Assembly (NCBI GenBank): GCA_902512305.1
Contig: CABXIU010000011.1
Span: 1 to 52,122, forward strand
Reading direction: 5' to 3'
DNA from: an uncultured Gammaproteobacteria bacterium
GTDB taxonomy: Bacteria; Pseudomonadota; Gammaproteobacteria; PS1; Pseudothioglobaceae
Length of the DNA stretch: 52,122 nucleotides
Below the pieces are notes generated by a model. That model made no database searches and was not told where the DNA came from. It saw nothing but the letters and a program-made list of their open reading frames with translations. Positions 1-10,260 of the stretch are shown in pieces. The translations under genes and the position numbers were made by a program. Position 1 is the first letter of the stretch. Each line of letters begins with the position of its first letter.

Positions 1-592
1 TGATATTTTATTAATCTTTGATGAAGTGATAACCGCTTTTGGACGCATGGGAGCGAAGACAGGGAGCGAAGCATTTGGGGTTACTCCAGATATAATGACT
101 TTTGCAAAACAAGTTAGTAATGGCAGTCAACCGCTTGGTGGAGTCGTGGTTAACAATAATATTTATGAAACTTTTATGGATACAAAAGCACCAAATTATA
201 TGATTGAATTAATGCATGGTTATACATATTCCGCTCATCCTGTAGCTTGTGCTGCATCGATTGCAAGTTTGGATATTTTGCAGAATGATCATTTGATTGA
301 GCGAGTGCAAAAAATGAGTCCAGTATTCGAGAAAGAACTTCATAGCCTTAAAGGGTTAAAATATGTTACGGATATTCGTAATTATGGATTAGCTGGTGGA
401 ATTACTATTGAGGCTGCTAAAAACGAACCCGCATTAAGGCCCTACCAAATAGCAATGAAATGTTGGGACAAAGGTTTTTATGTGCGATATGGTGGAGACA
501 CTATTCAATTAGGCCTGCCATTTATCGTTTCCAAACAAGAAATAAAGGATGTTGTTGGTGCAATATCCGACTCAATTAAAGAACTACATTAG
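1..592 (+). CDS. Class III omega-amino acid (beta-alanine)--pyruvate aminotransferase, 5' truncated
   Basis: The C-terminal part (about 196 residues) of a PLP-dependent class III aminotransferase; the gene runs off the left edge. The frame is open from base 2 and begins DILLIFDEVITAFGRMG, the conserved PLP-proximal Asp motif of the family, so the GTG at 26 is not the real start. The Schiff-base lysine is in TFAKQVSNG, followed by the usual QPLGGV. From context it probably transfers the amino group of beta-alanine (from uracil) or beta-aminoisobutyrate (from thymine) to pyruvate, giving malonate or methylmalonate semialdehyde for the next gene, 14 bp away. Family assignment is firm; the exact substrate is inferred from neighbours. 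Confidence 0.88.
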   Translation, partial: DILLIFDEVITAFGRMGAKTGSEAFGVTPDIMTFAKQVSNGSQPLGGVVVNNNIYETFMDTKAPNYMIELMHGYTYSAHPVACAASIASLDILQNDHLIERVQKMSPVFEKELHSLKGLKYVTDIRNYGLAGGITIEAAKNEPALRPYQIAMKCWDKGFYVRYGGDTIQLGLPFIVSKQEIKDVVGAISDSIKELH

Positions 593-606
593 AGGAGAAA
601 GAAGGA

Positions 607-2097
607 ATGAAAGTAATAAAGCACCTTGTTAACGGTGAAATTGTATCAATGGGTGACCCTACTCAAGATGTATTTAATCCATCCACTGGAGAGGTTAGTA
701 AGCAAGTAGAAATTGCTACAAAAACCACTGTTGAAAAAGCGATAACTGCTGCTCAGGATGCTTTTCCAGAATGGCGAGCAACGCCACCCCTTAAACGCGC
801 AAGAATTATGTTTCGCTTTAAAGAATTGTTAGAAAAAAATACTAATAAAATAGCAAAATTAATTGGAGAAGAGCACGGCAAAATTGCTCATGATGCGCTT
901 GGAGAAATAACTCGGGGTATAGAGAATGTTGAATATGCTTGCTATGCGCCACAGCTCCTAAAAGGAGAACATAGTAAAAATATCTCATCCAATATCGACT
1001 CATGGAGTGAGTTTCAACCTTTAGGAGTTGTTGCAGGAATTACCCCCTTTAACTTTCCTGCAATGGTGCCATTATGGATGTATCCAATGGCAATAGTTTG
1101 CGGCAATTGCTTTGTATTAAAGCCATCAGAAAGAGATCCATCTGCAGCATTTTTCGTAGCCCAATTATTAAATGAAGCAGGATTGCCAAAAGGAGTTATG
1201 AATGTAGTGAATGGCGGCAAGGAAGCGGTAGATACTTTACTAACTGATGAAAGAGTGCAAGCAGTCAGTTTTGTTGGATCTACCCCTATTGCAAAATATA
1301 TTTACCAAACAGCTACAGCGCACGATAAAAGATGCCAGGCTCTTGGCGGTGCTAAAAACCATGCTATTGTCATGCAAGATGCTGAAATGGAGAATACAGT
1401 CAATGCTTTAATTGGAGCAGCATTTGGTTCTAGTGGTGAACGCTGTATGGCAATCTCTGTTGCCGTTGCAGTTGGTTCAGAGACTGCAGATAATTTAATT
1501 GCTGGCTTAAAATCGAAGATGAATGATCTAAAAGTTGGTAATTTTGATAATAGTGATAATGATTTTGGACCGCTTATCACTAAGGACCATATGGAAAAAG
1601 TCAAACAATATATAACTAGCGCAGAATCTCAAGGCGCAGAGATTGTGGTGGATGGTCGAAGTGTTGATGTTAAAGGTTGCGAAAATGGGTTTTACGTTGG
1701 TGGCACCCTTATTGATAGTGTAGAAGCATCAATGGATTCCTATCAGAATGAAATATTTGGACCAGTGTTACAAGTTGTCAGAGTTGACACTATGCAACAG
1801 GCAATAGACTTAATTGATGAACATGAATATGGCAATGGCACTTGCATTTTCACCCGTGATGGTGAAGCAGCAAGATATTTCAGTGACCAAATAAAAGTCG
1901 GTATGGTTGGCATCAATGTGCCATTACCTGTTCCAGCTGCTCAGCATAGTTTTGGTGGCTGGAAGCAATCAATGTTCGGAGATTTAGCTGCATATGGGCC
2001 TGACAGTGTGAGATTTTATACTAGAAGAAAAACCATAACTCAGCGTTGGCCATCATCTAGCATTCGGGAAGGCGTTAACTTTTCTTTTCCATCCTAG
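607..2097 (+). CDS. mmsA: CoA-acylating (methyl)malonate-semialdehyde dehydrogenase
   Basis: A full-length (496 aa) CoA-acylating aldehyde dehydrogenase of the MmsA type. It converts malonate semialdehyde to acetyl-CoA and methylmalonate semialdehyde to propionyl-CoA with release of CO2. The start HLVNGEIV, the PFNFPAMVPLWM segment, the GSTPIAKYIY Rossmann region and the catalytic cysteine in SSGERCMA (about residue 280) are typical. The start has a strong purine-rich ribosome site (GGAGAAAGAAGGA). It lies 14 bp after the aminotransferase and is closed by a terminator, so these two genes end a transcription unit. It supplies the propionyl-CoA consumed by prpBCD about 6 kb downstream. Confidence 0.92.
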   Translation: MKVIKHLVNGEIVSMGDPTQDVFNPSTGEVSKQVEIATKTTVEKAITAAQDAFPEWRATPPLKRARIMFRFKELLEKNTNKIAKLIGEEHGKIAHDALGEITRGIENVEYACYAPQLLKGEHSKNISSNIDSWSEFQPLGVVAGITPFNFPAMVPLWMYPMAIVCGNCFVLKPSERDPSAAFFVAQLLNEAGLPKGVMNVVNGGKEAVDTLLTDERVQAVSFVGSTPIAKYIYQTATAHDKRCQALGGAKNHAIVMQDAEMENTVNALIGAAFGSSGERCMAISVAVAVGSETADNLIAGLKSKMNDLKVGNFDNSDNDFGPLITKDHMEKVKQYITSAESQGAEIVVDGRSVDVKGCENGFYVGGTLIDSVEASMDSYQNEIFGPVLQVVRVDTMQQAIDLIDEHEYGNGTCIFTRDGEAARYFSDQIKVGMVGINVPLPVPAAQHSFGGWKQSMFGDLAAYGPDSVRFYTRRKTITQRWPSSSIREGVNFSFPS

Positions 2098-2118
2098 ATA
2101 GCTTTGATATTTTTCTTT

Positions 2119-2146
2119 AAAGGATTTCCTCAGGGAGATCCTTTTT
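2119..2146 (+). terminator. Intrinsic terminator after mmsA
   Basis: An 11-bp stem (2119-2129 with 2134-2144, one T-G wobble), a TCAG loop and a run of T to 2146. It lies 22 bp after the mmsA stop and separates the aminotransferase-mmsA unit from the beta-ureidopropionase unit. Confidence 0.8.
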
Positions 2147-2221
2147 ATTAAGCCTTAGTATTTAATATATAACTATTAAATAATCATAGAACTATATTAA
2201 AAGTTAGTCTCATATTTGTAG

Positions 2222-2264
2222 TTGACAACTATAACTAAAATATGTAACCTGTCTAGTTAGTCAA
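2222..2264 (+). promoter_or_regulatory. Putative promoter with degenerate RutR-like operator upstream of beta-ureidopropionase
   Basis: TTGACA at 2222-2227 can serve as a -35 box; a weak -10 (TAACCT, 2245-2250) follows at 17 bp. The -10 overlaps an imperfect palindrome at 2249-2264 (TGTCTA-GT-TAGTCA), which matches 10 of the 14 specified positions of the known RutR consensus TTGACCA-NN-TGGTCAA. The strong operator upstream of preT makes this second copy plausible, but it is degenerate and unproven. Confidence 0.35.
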
Positions 2265-2324
2265 GAAGTCTTAAGTTCTTTGATTGACTTAATCGGAAAA
2301 GGAAATCGGAAAAGGAGGAATCGA

Positions 2325-3197
2325 ATGAGCAAATTAAAGTGTGGCCTAATCCAAATGGGATTAAAGGGTGACGGTACGATGTCGCCAGAAAAAATACGTG
2401 ATTTAATGATTGAGGCGCATATCCCTATGATAGAGGATGCAGCTAAACAAGGCGTAAAAGTGTTGTGTTTTCAAGAAGTATTCACTCAACCCTATTTTTG
2501 TCCAAGTCAGGATAAAAAATGGTATAGCGCAGCAGAGTCAATTCCTGATGGGCCCACAGTTAAATTGATGCAAGAATATGCCAAAAAACACCAAATGGTA
2601 ATCGTTGTACCTATCTATGAGGAAGAAATGTCAGGTGTTTATTACAACACAGCAGCAGTAATTGATGCTGATGGAAGTTTTTTAGGTAAATATCGAAAAA
2701 CTCATATACCTCAAGTTGCCCCTGGTTTTTATGAAAAATTTTTCTTTAAACCTGGAAATCTTGGATATCCAGTCTTTGATACTGCTTATGTTAAATTGGG
2801 AGTATATATTTGTTATGATCGACACTTCCCTGAAGGTTGGCGAGCATTGGCATTAAATGGTGCTGAATATATTGTTAATCCTTCAGCTACAGTTGCAGGA
2901 TTAAGTAAATATCTATGGGAATTAGAGCAACCAGCATCAGCAGCAGCAAACGGAGTATTTATTGGAGCTATCAATCGTGTCGGCACTGAAGAGCCTTGGG
3001 CAAAGCAAATGGGTGAATTCTATGGATCAAGTTATATTGTAAATCCTCGTGGGCAAATAGAAGCCCAAGCAAGTTATGGCGATGACGAGCTTTTAGTTCA
3101 TGAAATTGACTTAGATATGGTTCGAGAAGTGAGAGACACTTGGCAATTCTTTAGAGACAGGCGAAGTGACCTATATGGGAGGTTAACGGAAAAATAG
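2325..3197 (+). CDS. Beta-ureidopropionase (N-carbamoyl-beta-alanine amidohydrolase)
   Basis: Nitrilase-superfamily amidohydrolase (290 aa) that hydrolyses N-carbamoyl-beta-alanine or N-carbamoyl-beta-aminoisobutyrate to the beta-amino acid, CO2 and ammonia, the third step of reductive pyrimidine breakdown. The Glu-Lys-Cys triad is visible in CFQEVFTQ, KYRKTHIP and YICYDRHFPEG. ATG 2325 is chosen over the upstream in-frame start at 2280 because an ideal AAAGGAGG site lies just before it and the protein then begins MSKLKCGLIQMG, as in homologues. It sits between mmsA and dihydropyrimidinase. A near-full-length amidase with the triad intact makes the call firm; specificity rests partly on context. 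Confidence 0.9.
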   Translation: MSKLKCGLIQMGLKGDGTMSPEKIRDLMIEAHIPMIEDAAKQGVKVLCFQEVFTQPYFCPSQDKKWYSAAESIPDGPTVKLMQEYAKKHQMVIVVPIYEEEMSGVYYNTAAVIDADGSFLGKYRKTHIPQVAPGFYEKFFFKPGNLGYPVFDTAYVKLGVYICYDRHFPEGWRALALNGAEYIVNPSATVAGLSKYLWELEQPASAAANGVFIGAINRVGTEEPWAKQMGEFYGSSYIVNPRGQIEAQASYGDDELLVHEIDLDMVREVRDTWQFFRDRRSDLYGRLTEK

Positions 3198-3201
3198 TGC
3201 C

Positions 3202-3342
3202 ATGAGTAAGTCGTCATCCTCTAATCCTTCAAAGTCTTCAACCATAGATATTAAGAATTTATATCTGACATTTGAGACCCAAACAGAGCTTGGACTCATA
3301 AGGTCTGGGACGCTGTATTTGGTTCATAATTTTAATCACTAA
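3202..3342 (+). pseudogene. Remnant of an ABC-transporter ATPase N-terminus (46-codon ORF)
   Basis: A short ORF starting 5 bp after the beta-ureidopropionase stop. Its product begins with a Ser/Lys-rich stretch followed by STIDIKNLYLTFETQTE, which resembles the first beta-strand of SsuB/TauB-type ABC ATPases (consensus of the type I-x-I-K-N-L-x-L-T-F). After about residue 31 the similarity stops, there is no Walker A motif, and the frame ends at 3342, 19 bp before dihydropyrimidinase. I infer that an uptake-transporter gene set was deleted here, leaving only the 5' end. Alternatives are a chance ORF or a small translated leader. The resemblance is by eye from memory of the family. Confidence 0.5.
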
Positions 3343-3352
3343 TTTCTTGTAG

Positions 3353-4801
<1,449 letters not shown>

Positions 4802-4840
4802 GAGAGTAATTGATTTATTGAGGTTATATGTATATTTAAC

Positions 4841-4856
4841 CTGACCAAGTGGTCAA
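4841..4856 (+). promoter_or_regulatory. RutR operator upstream of preT
   Basis: The 16-mer here contains the perfect inverted repeat TGACCA-AG-TGGTCA and matches the E. coli RutR consensus TTGACCA-NN-TGGTCAA at all specified positions except the first (C instead of T). It lies 24 bp upstream of the preT start, near where transcription would begin, with a RutR-family gene three cistrons downstream. Uracil or thymine would be expected to release the repressor. The match is directly visible; binding is inferred. Confidence 0.75.
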
Positions 4857-4879
4857 ATATTTTTTTTTCGGAGGAAAAG

Positions 4880-6238
4880 ATGAGTGACAACAAATTAATA
4901 AGTGATGGTGTGAACGTCAAATCACATCGTCTAAGTAAAAAAGAGATTGAAAATAATTTTTCAGATCTGCATGCACCATTATCAGCAGTAGAGGCATTAA
5001 TTGAGTCTGACCGATGTTATTTCTGTTATGACGCTCCTTGTACTAAAGCTTGTCCTTCTGATATTGATGTTCCGGGCTTTATTCAAAGTATTAGGAGTGA
5101 TAATTTGACAGGCGCTGCAGAGAAAATATTATCTGAAAATATTTTTGGAGGTATGTGTGCTCGCGACTGTCCGACTGAGGAATTGTGTGAGCAAGCGTGT
5201 GTCCGTAATGATAATGAAGAGAAGCCTGTTGAAATTGGATTATTACAACGATATGCAACTGATTCAGTATTGAGTAGTGGCGTAAAGTTATTTTCTAGAA
5301 AAAAAGAGACAGGAAAATCTATTGCAGTAGTTGGAGCGGGTCCTGCTGGAATTTCTTGTGCACATCGTTTGGCGGTTTTGGGCCACAAAATAACGGTTTA
5401 TGATGCGCAAGATAAGCCAGGTGGTTTAAATGAGTATGGTATAGCAGCTTATAAATCTACCAATGATTTTGCACAGCAAGAACTTCAATACATTCTAGAT
5501 ATAGGTGGCATTACTATAAAAACAGGAATGAAACTAGGAAATCAAATTAATCTTGAAGATCTTCAAGAACAATATGACGCCGTATTTTTAGGGTGTGGTC
5601 TAGGCACGGTCAATCAATTGAATCTTGATAATGAAAATGTTTCAGGCGTTATAGATGCAGTTGAATATATTGAAAATTTGAGACAAATTGACAGTAAGGA
5701 TGAACTAATGGTTGGAAAAAATATTGTTGTTGTTGGGGGCGGAATGACAGCAATAGATATTGCTGTTCAAAGTAAATTATTAGGCGCTGAACAAGTCACT
5801 ATTGCTTATAGGAGAGGTAAAAATATAATGGCGGCTAGTGAATATGAGCAACTTTTAGCAAAAAAGCATGATGTACAGATTCAGTACAATGTTTCTCCAA
5901 AACGCCTCTTATCTGAAAATAGTCACGTTACTGCAATGGAGTTTGACGTTATGCAATCTCAAGGTGATGGTGGTTTAAAGGCAAGTGGAGAAAGTATTAC
6001 ATTGAAAGCTGACGTTGTTTTTAAGGCAATAGGACAAAAATTAGTTACCGAAGGTCTTAACAGCTTAGAAATAATTAAAGGAAGAATTGTTGTTGATGAA
6101 AATCGGAAAACTTCTTTGACTAAAGTTTGGGCAGGTGGAGACTGTATTCTTGATGGTAATAATCTAACAGTTTCAGCAGTTCAAGATGGCAAACTAGCAG
6201 CAATTTCAATAAACGAAACGCTAACGCAAGGAGTTTAA
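4880..6238 (+). CDS. preT: NAD-dependent dihydropyrimidine dehydrogenase, flavin/Fe-S subunit PreT
   Basis: The 452-aa electron-input subunit of bacterial dihydropyrimidine dehydrogenase, related to the small subunit of glutamate synthase. An N-terminal cysteine-rich region binds [4Fe-4S] clusters (CYFCYDAPCTKACPSD near residues 50-65, then CARDCPTEELCEQAC). It is followed by an FAD site (VVGAGPAGISCA) and an NAD(P)H site (VVVGGGMTAIDIA). With PreA it reduces uracil and thymine to the dihydro forms. The start has a GGAGGAAAAG ribosome site. The stop (TAA, 6236-6238) and the preA ATG (6240) are one base apart, which suggests translational coupling. It is the first gene of the operator-controlled unit. 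Confidence 0.93.
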   Translation: MSDNKLISDGVNVKSHRLSKKEIENNFSDLHAPLSAVEALIESDRCYFCYDAPCTKACPSDIDVPGFIQSIRSDNLTGAAEKILSENIFGGMCARDCPTEELCEQACVRNDNEEKPVEIGLLQRYATDSVLSSGVKLFSRKKETGKSIAVVGAGPAGISCAHRLAVLGHKITVYDAQDKPGGLNEYGIAAYKSTNDFAQQELQYILDIGGITIKTGMKLGNQINLEDLQEQYDAVFLGCGLGTVNQLNLDNENVSGVIDAVEYIENLRQIDSKDELMVGKNIVVVGGGMTAIDIAVQSKLLGAEQVTIAYRRGKNIMAASEYEQLLAKKHDVQIQYNVSPKRLLSENSHVTAMEFDVMQSQGDGGLKASGESITLKADVVFKAIGQKLVTEGLNSLEIIKGRIVVDENRKTSLTKVWAGGDCILDGNNLTVSAVQDGKLAAISINETLTQGV

Positions 6239-6239
6239 T

Positions 6240-7541
6240 ATGGCAGATTTATCAAGTAATTTTTTAGGAATTAAGTCACCTAACCCTTTTTGGTTGGCCT
6301 CGGCACCACCTACAGACAAGGCATATAACGTCAATCGTGCCTTTGAAGCGGGTTGGGGTGGGGTTTCATGGAAAACTTTAGGTGAGGATCCTCATATTGT
6401 GAATGTTAATGGCCCAAGATACACTTCCATGATGAGTAATGATCGACGAGTAATTGGCTTTAATAATATTGAGTTAATTACTGACCGACCCTTTAAAGTT
6501 AATCTTAAAGAGATGCGTCAAGTAAAAAGAGACTGGCCAGATAGAGCCTTGGTTGCATCAGTGATGTTTCCGATGAATGAGGAATCTTGGGCAAAACATA
6601 TTCCAATTATTGAAGATACTGGTGTAGATGGTTTTGAGCTAAATTTTGGTTGTCCACATGGCATGTCAGAGCGCGGCATGGGCGCAGCAGTTGGGCAAGT
6701 TCCAGAATATATTAAGCAGGCAACTGAGTGGTGTAAGAAATATGCTACGGTGCCGGTAATTGTAAAACTTACGCCAAATATAACTGATGTATTGTATCCG
6801 GCCGAAGCATGTCTTGAGGGTGGTGCAGATGCAGTTTCATTAATCAATACCATAAATTCAATTATGAGAGTTGATTATGACACTTTAACCATGTTTCCAA
6901 CTACGGGAAACATGGGTACTCATGGGGGTTATTGTGGTGAAGCGGTAAAACCAATAGCACTAAATATGGTAGCAGAAATAGCGAGAAATGAAAAAACAAA
7001 AAATTTACCAATTTCAGGCATTGGAGGAGTAACTACATGGAAAGATGCTGTGGACTTTATAGCATTAGGTGCGAGTAATGTTCAGGTGTGTACAGCGGCA
7101 ATGGTTTATGGTTTTAAAATTGTTGAAGATATGAAAACCGGATTGAGTAATTTTTTAGATGAAAAAGGCATGACTTCAGTGGATGAGCTTATAGGTAAAG
7201 CAGTTCCTTCAGTTACTGATTGGAAGTTTTTGAATCTAAATCATGTTGACAAAGCTGTCATTGATCAAGACAAATGTATAAAATGTGGGCGTTGTTATAT
7301 TGCATGTGAAGATGCTTCGCATCAAGCAATTGAATATACTAACAATAATGATGATCGAGTATTTACAGTTAATGATGATGAATGTGTTGGGTGTAATCTT
7401 TGTGTAAGTGTTTGCCCTATTGTTGATTGTATGTCAATGGTTGCTATGACAAGTGGTACTGATCCAAGAACTGGAAAGAAGATTTCATCAGAAGTTGCTG
7501 ATTGGACAACCCATGCAAATAATCCATTAAAGGTATCTTGA
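6240..7541 (+). CDS. preA: Dihydropyrimidine dehydrogenase catalytic subunit PreA
   Basis: The 433-aa catalytic subunit: an FMN-binding dihydroorotate-dehydrogenase-like barrel (about residues 1-320) joined to a C-terminal 2x[4Fe-4S] ferredoxin domain. The pyrimidine-site cysteine lies in NFGCPHGMSERGMG. The ferredoxin cysteines are in CIKCGRCYIACED and CVGCNLCVSVCPIVDC. It receives electrons from PreT and reduces the 5,6 double bond of uracil and thymine in the cytoplasm. The close spacing to preT and the matched pair of domains make the assignment firm. Confidence 0.95.
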   Translation: MADLSSNFLGIKSPNPFWLASAPPTDKAYNVNRAFEAGWGGVSWKTLGEDPHIVNVNGPRYTSMMSNDRRVIGFNNIELITDRPFKVNLKEMRQVKRDWPDRALVASVMFPMNEESWAKHIPIIEDTGVDGFELNFGCPHGMSERGMGAAVGQVPEYIKQATEWCKKYATVPVIVKLTPNITDVLYPAEACLEGGADAVSLINTINSIMRVDYDTLTMFPTTGNMGTHGGYCGEAVKPIALNMVAEIARNEKTKNLPISGIGGVTTWKDAVDFIALGASNVQVCTAAMVYGFKIVEDMKTGLSNFLDEKGMTSVDELIGKAVPSVTDWKFLNLNHVDKAVIDQDKCIKCGRCYIACEDASHQAIEYTNNNDDRVFTVNDDECVGCNLCVSVCPIVDCMSMVAMTSGTDPRTGKKISSEVADWTTHANNPLKVS

Positions 7542-7560
7542 AAAAATAATGGAGTATTGA

Positions 7561-8220
7561 ATGGGTGATCAAATTGTTGCAGTAAAAGCCAAACGTGGCC
7601 AACGAAGTAAAGAGAGTATTCGTGAAGATAACGAACTTATTATCTTAGCTGCAGCAGAGAAAGTATTTGCAAAGCATGGTCTTAAAGGTTCCACTACGAA
7701 ACAAATTGCAGATGTGGCAAAGTTACCAAAATCCAATATCCATTATTATTTTCATACTAAATTAAATCTTTACCGACGTGTTTTGGAAAGTATATTTGTT
7801 GAATGGATGAAAGCTGCTGAGCCATTTAATACATATGATGAACCAAAGGAAGCAATTCGATTTTATGTTGGTGCAAAAATGGACTTGTCACGAACAAGGC
7901 CATTTGGGTCAAAAGTATGGGCGAATGAGATTATTAGTGGTGCTCCAGAAATGGAAGAGATATTATCTTCAAGGTTAAAGAAATGGGTCGATACTTGTGT
8001 GAGTTCAATAAATACGTGGGTTGAGCTAAAGAAAATTAATAGTATGGGTGATGCCCATACCTTTTTATATATGATTTGGGCTACCACCCAACATTATGCT
8101 GATTTTGACTATCAACTAATTATATTAAACAACGGGAAAAAACTAACAGATAGTGAGTTTGAAGAAAAAAAACAACAAGTTATAGGTCTAGTTTTACGTA
8201 GTGTTGGCATAGAGCCATAG
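7561..8220 (+). CDS. rutR: TetR-family regulator of pyrimidine catabolism, RutR type
   Basis: 219-aa TetR regulator with an N-terminal helix-turn-helix (about residues 38-66: KQIADVAKLPKSNIHYYF) and a RutR-type ligand domain. The C-terminal helix IWATTQHYADF closely matches my recollection of the uracil-binding helix of E. coli RutR. It sits directly after preTA, and the operator upstream of preT matches the RutR consensus, so autoregulation of the preT-preA-rutR unit by uracil or thymine is the natural reading. In E. coli RutR controls the different (Rut) pathway; here it would control the reductive one. Confidence 0.85.
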   Translation: MGDQIVAVKAKRGQRSKESIREDNELIILAAAEKVFAKHGLKGSTTKQIADVAKLPKSNIHYYFHTKLNLYRRVLESIFVEWMKAAEPFNTYDEPKEAIRFYVGAKMDLSRTRPFGSKVWANEIISGAPEMEEILSSRLKKWVDTCVSSINTWVELKKINSMGDAHTFLYMIWATTQHYADFDYQLIILNNGKKLTDSEFEEKKQQVIGLVLRSVGIEP

Positions 8221-8251
8221 TCAAATGGAAAAAAGGCAAGGAATTTAAAAG

Positions 8252-9130
8252 ATGGGCAGTAGTGGAAAGAAATTCAGAAAGTTAGTTATTGAAAGTAAAC
8301 CACTTCAAATTGTAGGTACTGTCAATGCCTATAGTGCGATTATGGCTGAAAAAGTTGGGCATCAATCCATCTACTTATCCGGTGGTGGTGTTGCAGCTTC
8401 GTCTCTTGGAGTTCCAGATCTTGGTATTACCACACTCGAAGATGTGCTCGAAGATGCTAAAAGAATTACTCAGGTAACTTCATTGCCATTATTAGTTGAT
8501 GCTGATACTGGCTGGGGAGATGAGATTAATATTGCTCGCTGTGTTCGAGAGATGATAAATAGCGATGTCGCTGCCATCCATATTGAAGATCAGGTTTCTC
8601 TAAAGCGTTGTGGGCATCGACCAAACAAGGCAATTGTTAGTACCAACGAAATGCTTGATCGTATCAAGGCTGCAGTGGATGCTAGAACAGATTCTAACTT
8701 TGTAATTATGGCTAGGACAGATGCGCTCGCTATCGAAGGAATGCAATCTGCTATCGATAAAGCAGAAGCATTTGCTGAAGCTGGTGCAGATATGATATTT
8801 CCTGAGGCACTCAATACTATTGAGCAATATCAAAAGTTTTCTGATTCTCTAAGTGTACCAATTCTGGCAAATATAACCGAATTTGGTCAAACACCATTGT
8901 TTAGTAAAGAGGAGCTTTCTGAGGCTGGTGTAGATATGATTCTTTATCCGCTCAGTGCTTTTCGAGCTATGAGTAAAGCAGCTCTTAATGTCTATCAACA
9001 TATTTTAGAAGATGGCCATCAAAACAATGTACTAGAAACTATGCAAACCAGGGAAGAATTGTACGATTATCTAAACTATCATCAATATGAGATGGAATTG
9101 GATGAGTTAATGAATAAGGAGAATAAATAG
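8252..9130 (+). CDS. prpB: 2-methylisocitrate lyase
   Basis: 292-aa isocitrate-lyase-superfamily enzyme that cleaves 2-methylisocitrate to pyruvate and succinate, the last step of the methylcitrate cycle. Visible features are the metal site DADTGWGD, the catalytic motif [10 protein letters not shown], and the ARTDA and PEAL segments. Length is normal for PrpB and much shorter than glyoxylate-cycle isocitrate lyase. An AAGGAA site precedes ATG 8252. It starts only 31 bp after rutR with no terminator between, so it is probably read from the preT promoter. Its stop codon overlaps the prpC GTG by one base. Confidence 0.9.
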   Translation: MGSSGKKFRKLVIESKPLQIVGTVNAYSAIMAEKVGHQSIYLSGGGVAASSLGVPDLGITTLEDVLEDAKRITQVTSLPLLVDADTGWGDEINIARCVREMINSDVAAIHIEDQVSLKRCGHRPNKAIVSTNEMLDRIKAAVDARTDSNFVIMARTDALAIEGMQSAIDKAEAFAEAGADMIFPEALNTIEQYQKFSDSLSVPILANITEFGQTPLFSKEELSEAGVDMILYPLSAFRAMSKAALNVYQHILEDGHQNNVLETMQTREELYDYLNYHQYEMELDELMNKENK

Positions 9131-10257
9131 TGAGTGGAAAAAAAATGGGTGGAGCTGGTCTTAGAGGGCAGAGCGCTGGAGAGACATCAATATGTACTGT
9201 TGGAGTAACCGGCTCAGGCCTTACTTATAGTGGTTATGATGTAGTAGATTTGGCAGAAAATACAACATTCGAAGAGGTCGCCTACCTTTTATTACATGAA
9301 AAATTACCCAACTCCAAGGAATTAAAAGACTATATAGAAAAACTCAAATCATTAAGAGGTTTACAGCCTGAACTAAAAAGTGCTTTAGAGGGTATCCCTA
9401 AAACCGCTCATCCAATGGATGTTTTAAGGACAGGCTGTTCAGTTTTAGGTAATTTAGAACAAGAGGAAGGGTTTTTAAATCAAACTGACCATGCTGATCG
9501 AATGCTGAGTGCATTTCCATCGATACTTAGCTATTGGTATCAGTTTTCTCACCACGGGAAAAGAATTGATACTGAAACAAATGATGACAGTATTGGTGGC
9601 CATTTTTTACACCTTTTGCACGGTAAAGAGTCTAGCCAACTTCACAATCAAGTCATGAGTGTTTCTTTGATTTTGTATGCTGAACATGAATTCAACGCCT
9701 CCACTTTTGCTGCAAGAGTTTGCGCATCAACGCTTTCAGATATCCACTCCGCAGTAACAAGTGCTATTGGAACTTTACGTGGTCCATTACATGGAGGAGC
9801 CAATGAGGCTGCAAGTGCTATGCTCTCTCAATGGAATGATCCTGATGTTGCAGAGGTAGAATTACTCAAAATGCTTGCACAAAAGCAACTTGTGATGGGC
9901 TTTGGACATGCCGTTTATACTGAATCTGATCCACGAAATGAGGTTATCAAACAATGGTCAAAAAAATTATCCTTAGAAGTAAACGACAAGCATCTTTATG
10001 ATGTATCAGAAAGAGTTGAATCAGTTATGAGAAGAGAGAAGAATCTATTCGCAAATGCTGATTTTTATCATGCTTCTACCTATGAATTTATGAAAATACC
10101 GACCAAACTATTTACTCCAATATTTGTTCTTTCAAGAGTAACTGGCTGGTGTGCCCATATTTTTGAGCAGAGACACAACAATCGCATAATAAGACCTAAT
10201 GCCGATTATATAGGCCCAAGTTTGCAAAAAGTTACTCCAATAGAGGAAAGAGATTAG
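9130..10257 (+). CDS. prpC: 2-methylcitrate synthase
   Basis: 375-aa citrate-synthase-family enzyme that condenses propionyl-CoA with oxaloacetate. The active-site signatures are present: HGGANEAAS (first His), GFGHAVY (second His) and RPNADYIGP with its Asp. Length and position between prpB and prpD identify it as the methylcitrate type and not TCA citrate synthase, though the folds are the same. The start is GTG overlapping the prpB stop, consistent with translational coupling. Confidence 0.9.
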   Translation: MSGKKMGGAGLRGQSAGETSICTVGVTGSGLTYSGYDVVDLAENTTFEEVAYLLLHEKLPNSKELKDYIEKLKSLRGLQPELKSALEGIPKTAHPMDVLRTGCSVLGNLEQEEGFLNQTDHADRMLSAFPSILSYWYQFSHHGKRIDTETNDDSIGGHFLHLLHGKESSQLHNQVMSVSLILYAEHEFNASTFAARVCASTLSDIHSAVTSAIGTLRGPLHGGANEAASAMLSQWNDPDVAEVELLKMLAQKQLVMGFGHAVYTESDPRNEVIKQWSKKLSLEVNDKHLYDVSERVESVMRREKNLFANADFYHASTYEFMKIPTKLFTPIFVLSRVTGWCAHIFEQRHNNRIIRPNADYIGPSLQKVTPIEERD

Positions 10258-10260
10258 AAA

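Noticed and set aside
26-592. A start codon (GTG) at 26 for the first gene
   Set aside because: The reading frame is open from base 2 and encodes part of the conserved aminotransferase motif upstream of it, so the gene is 5' truncated by the window edge.
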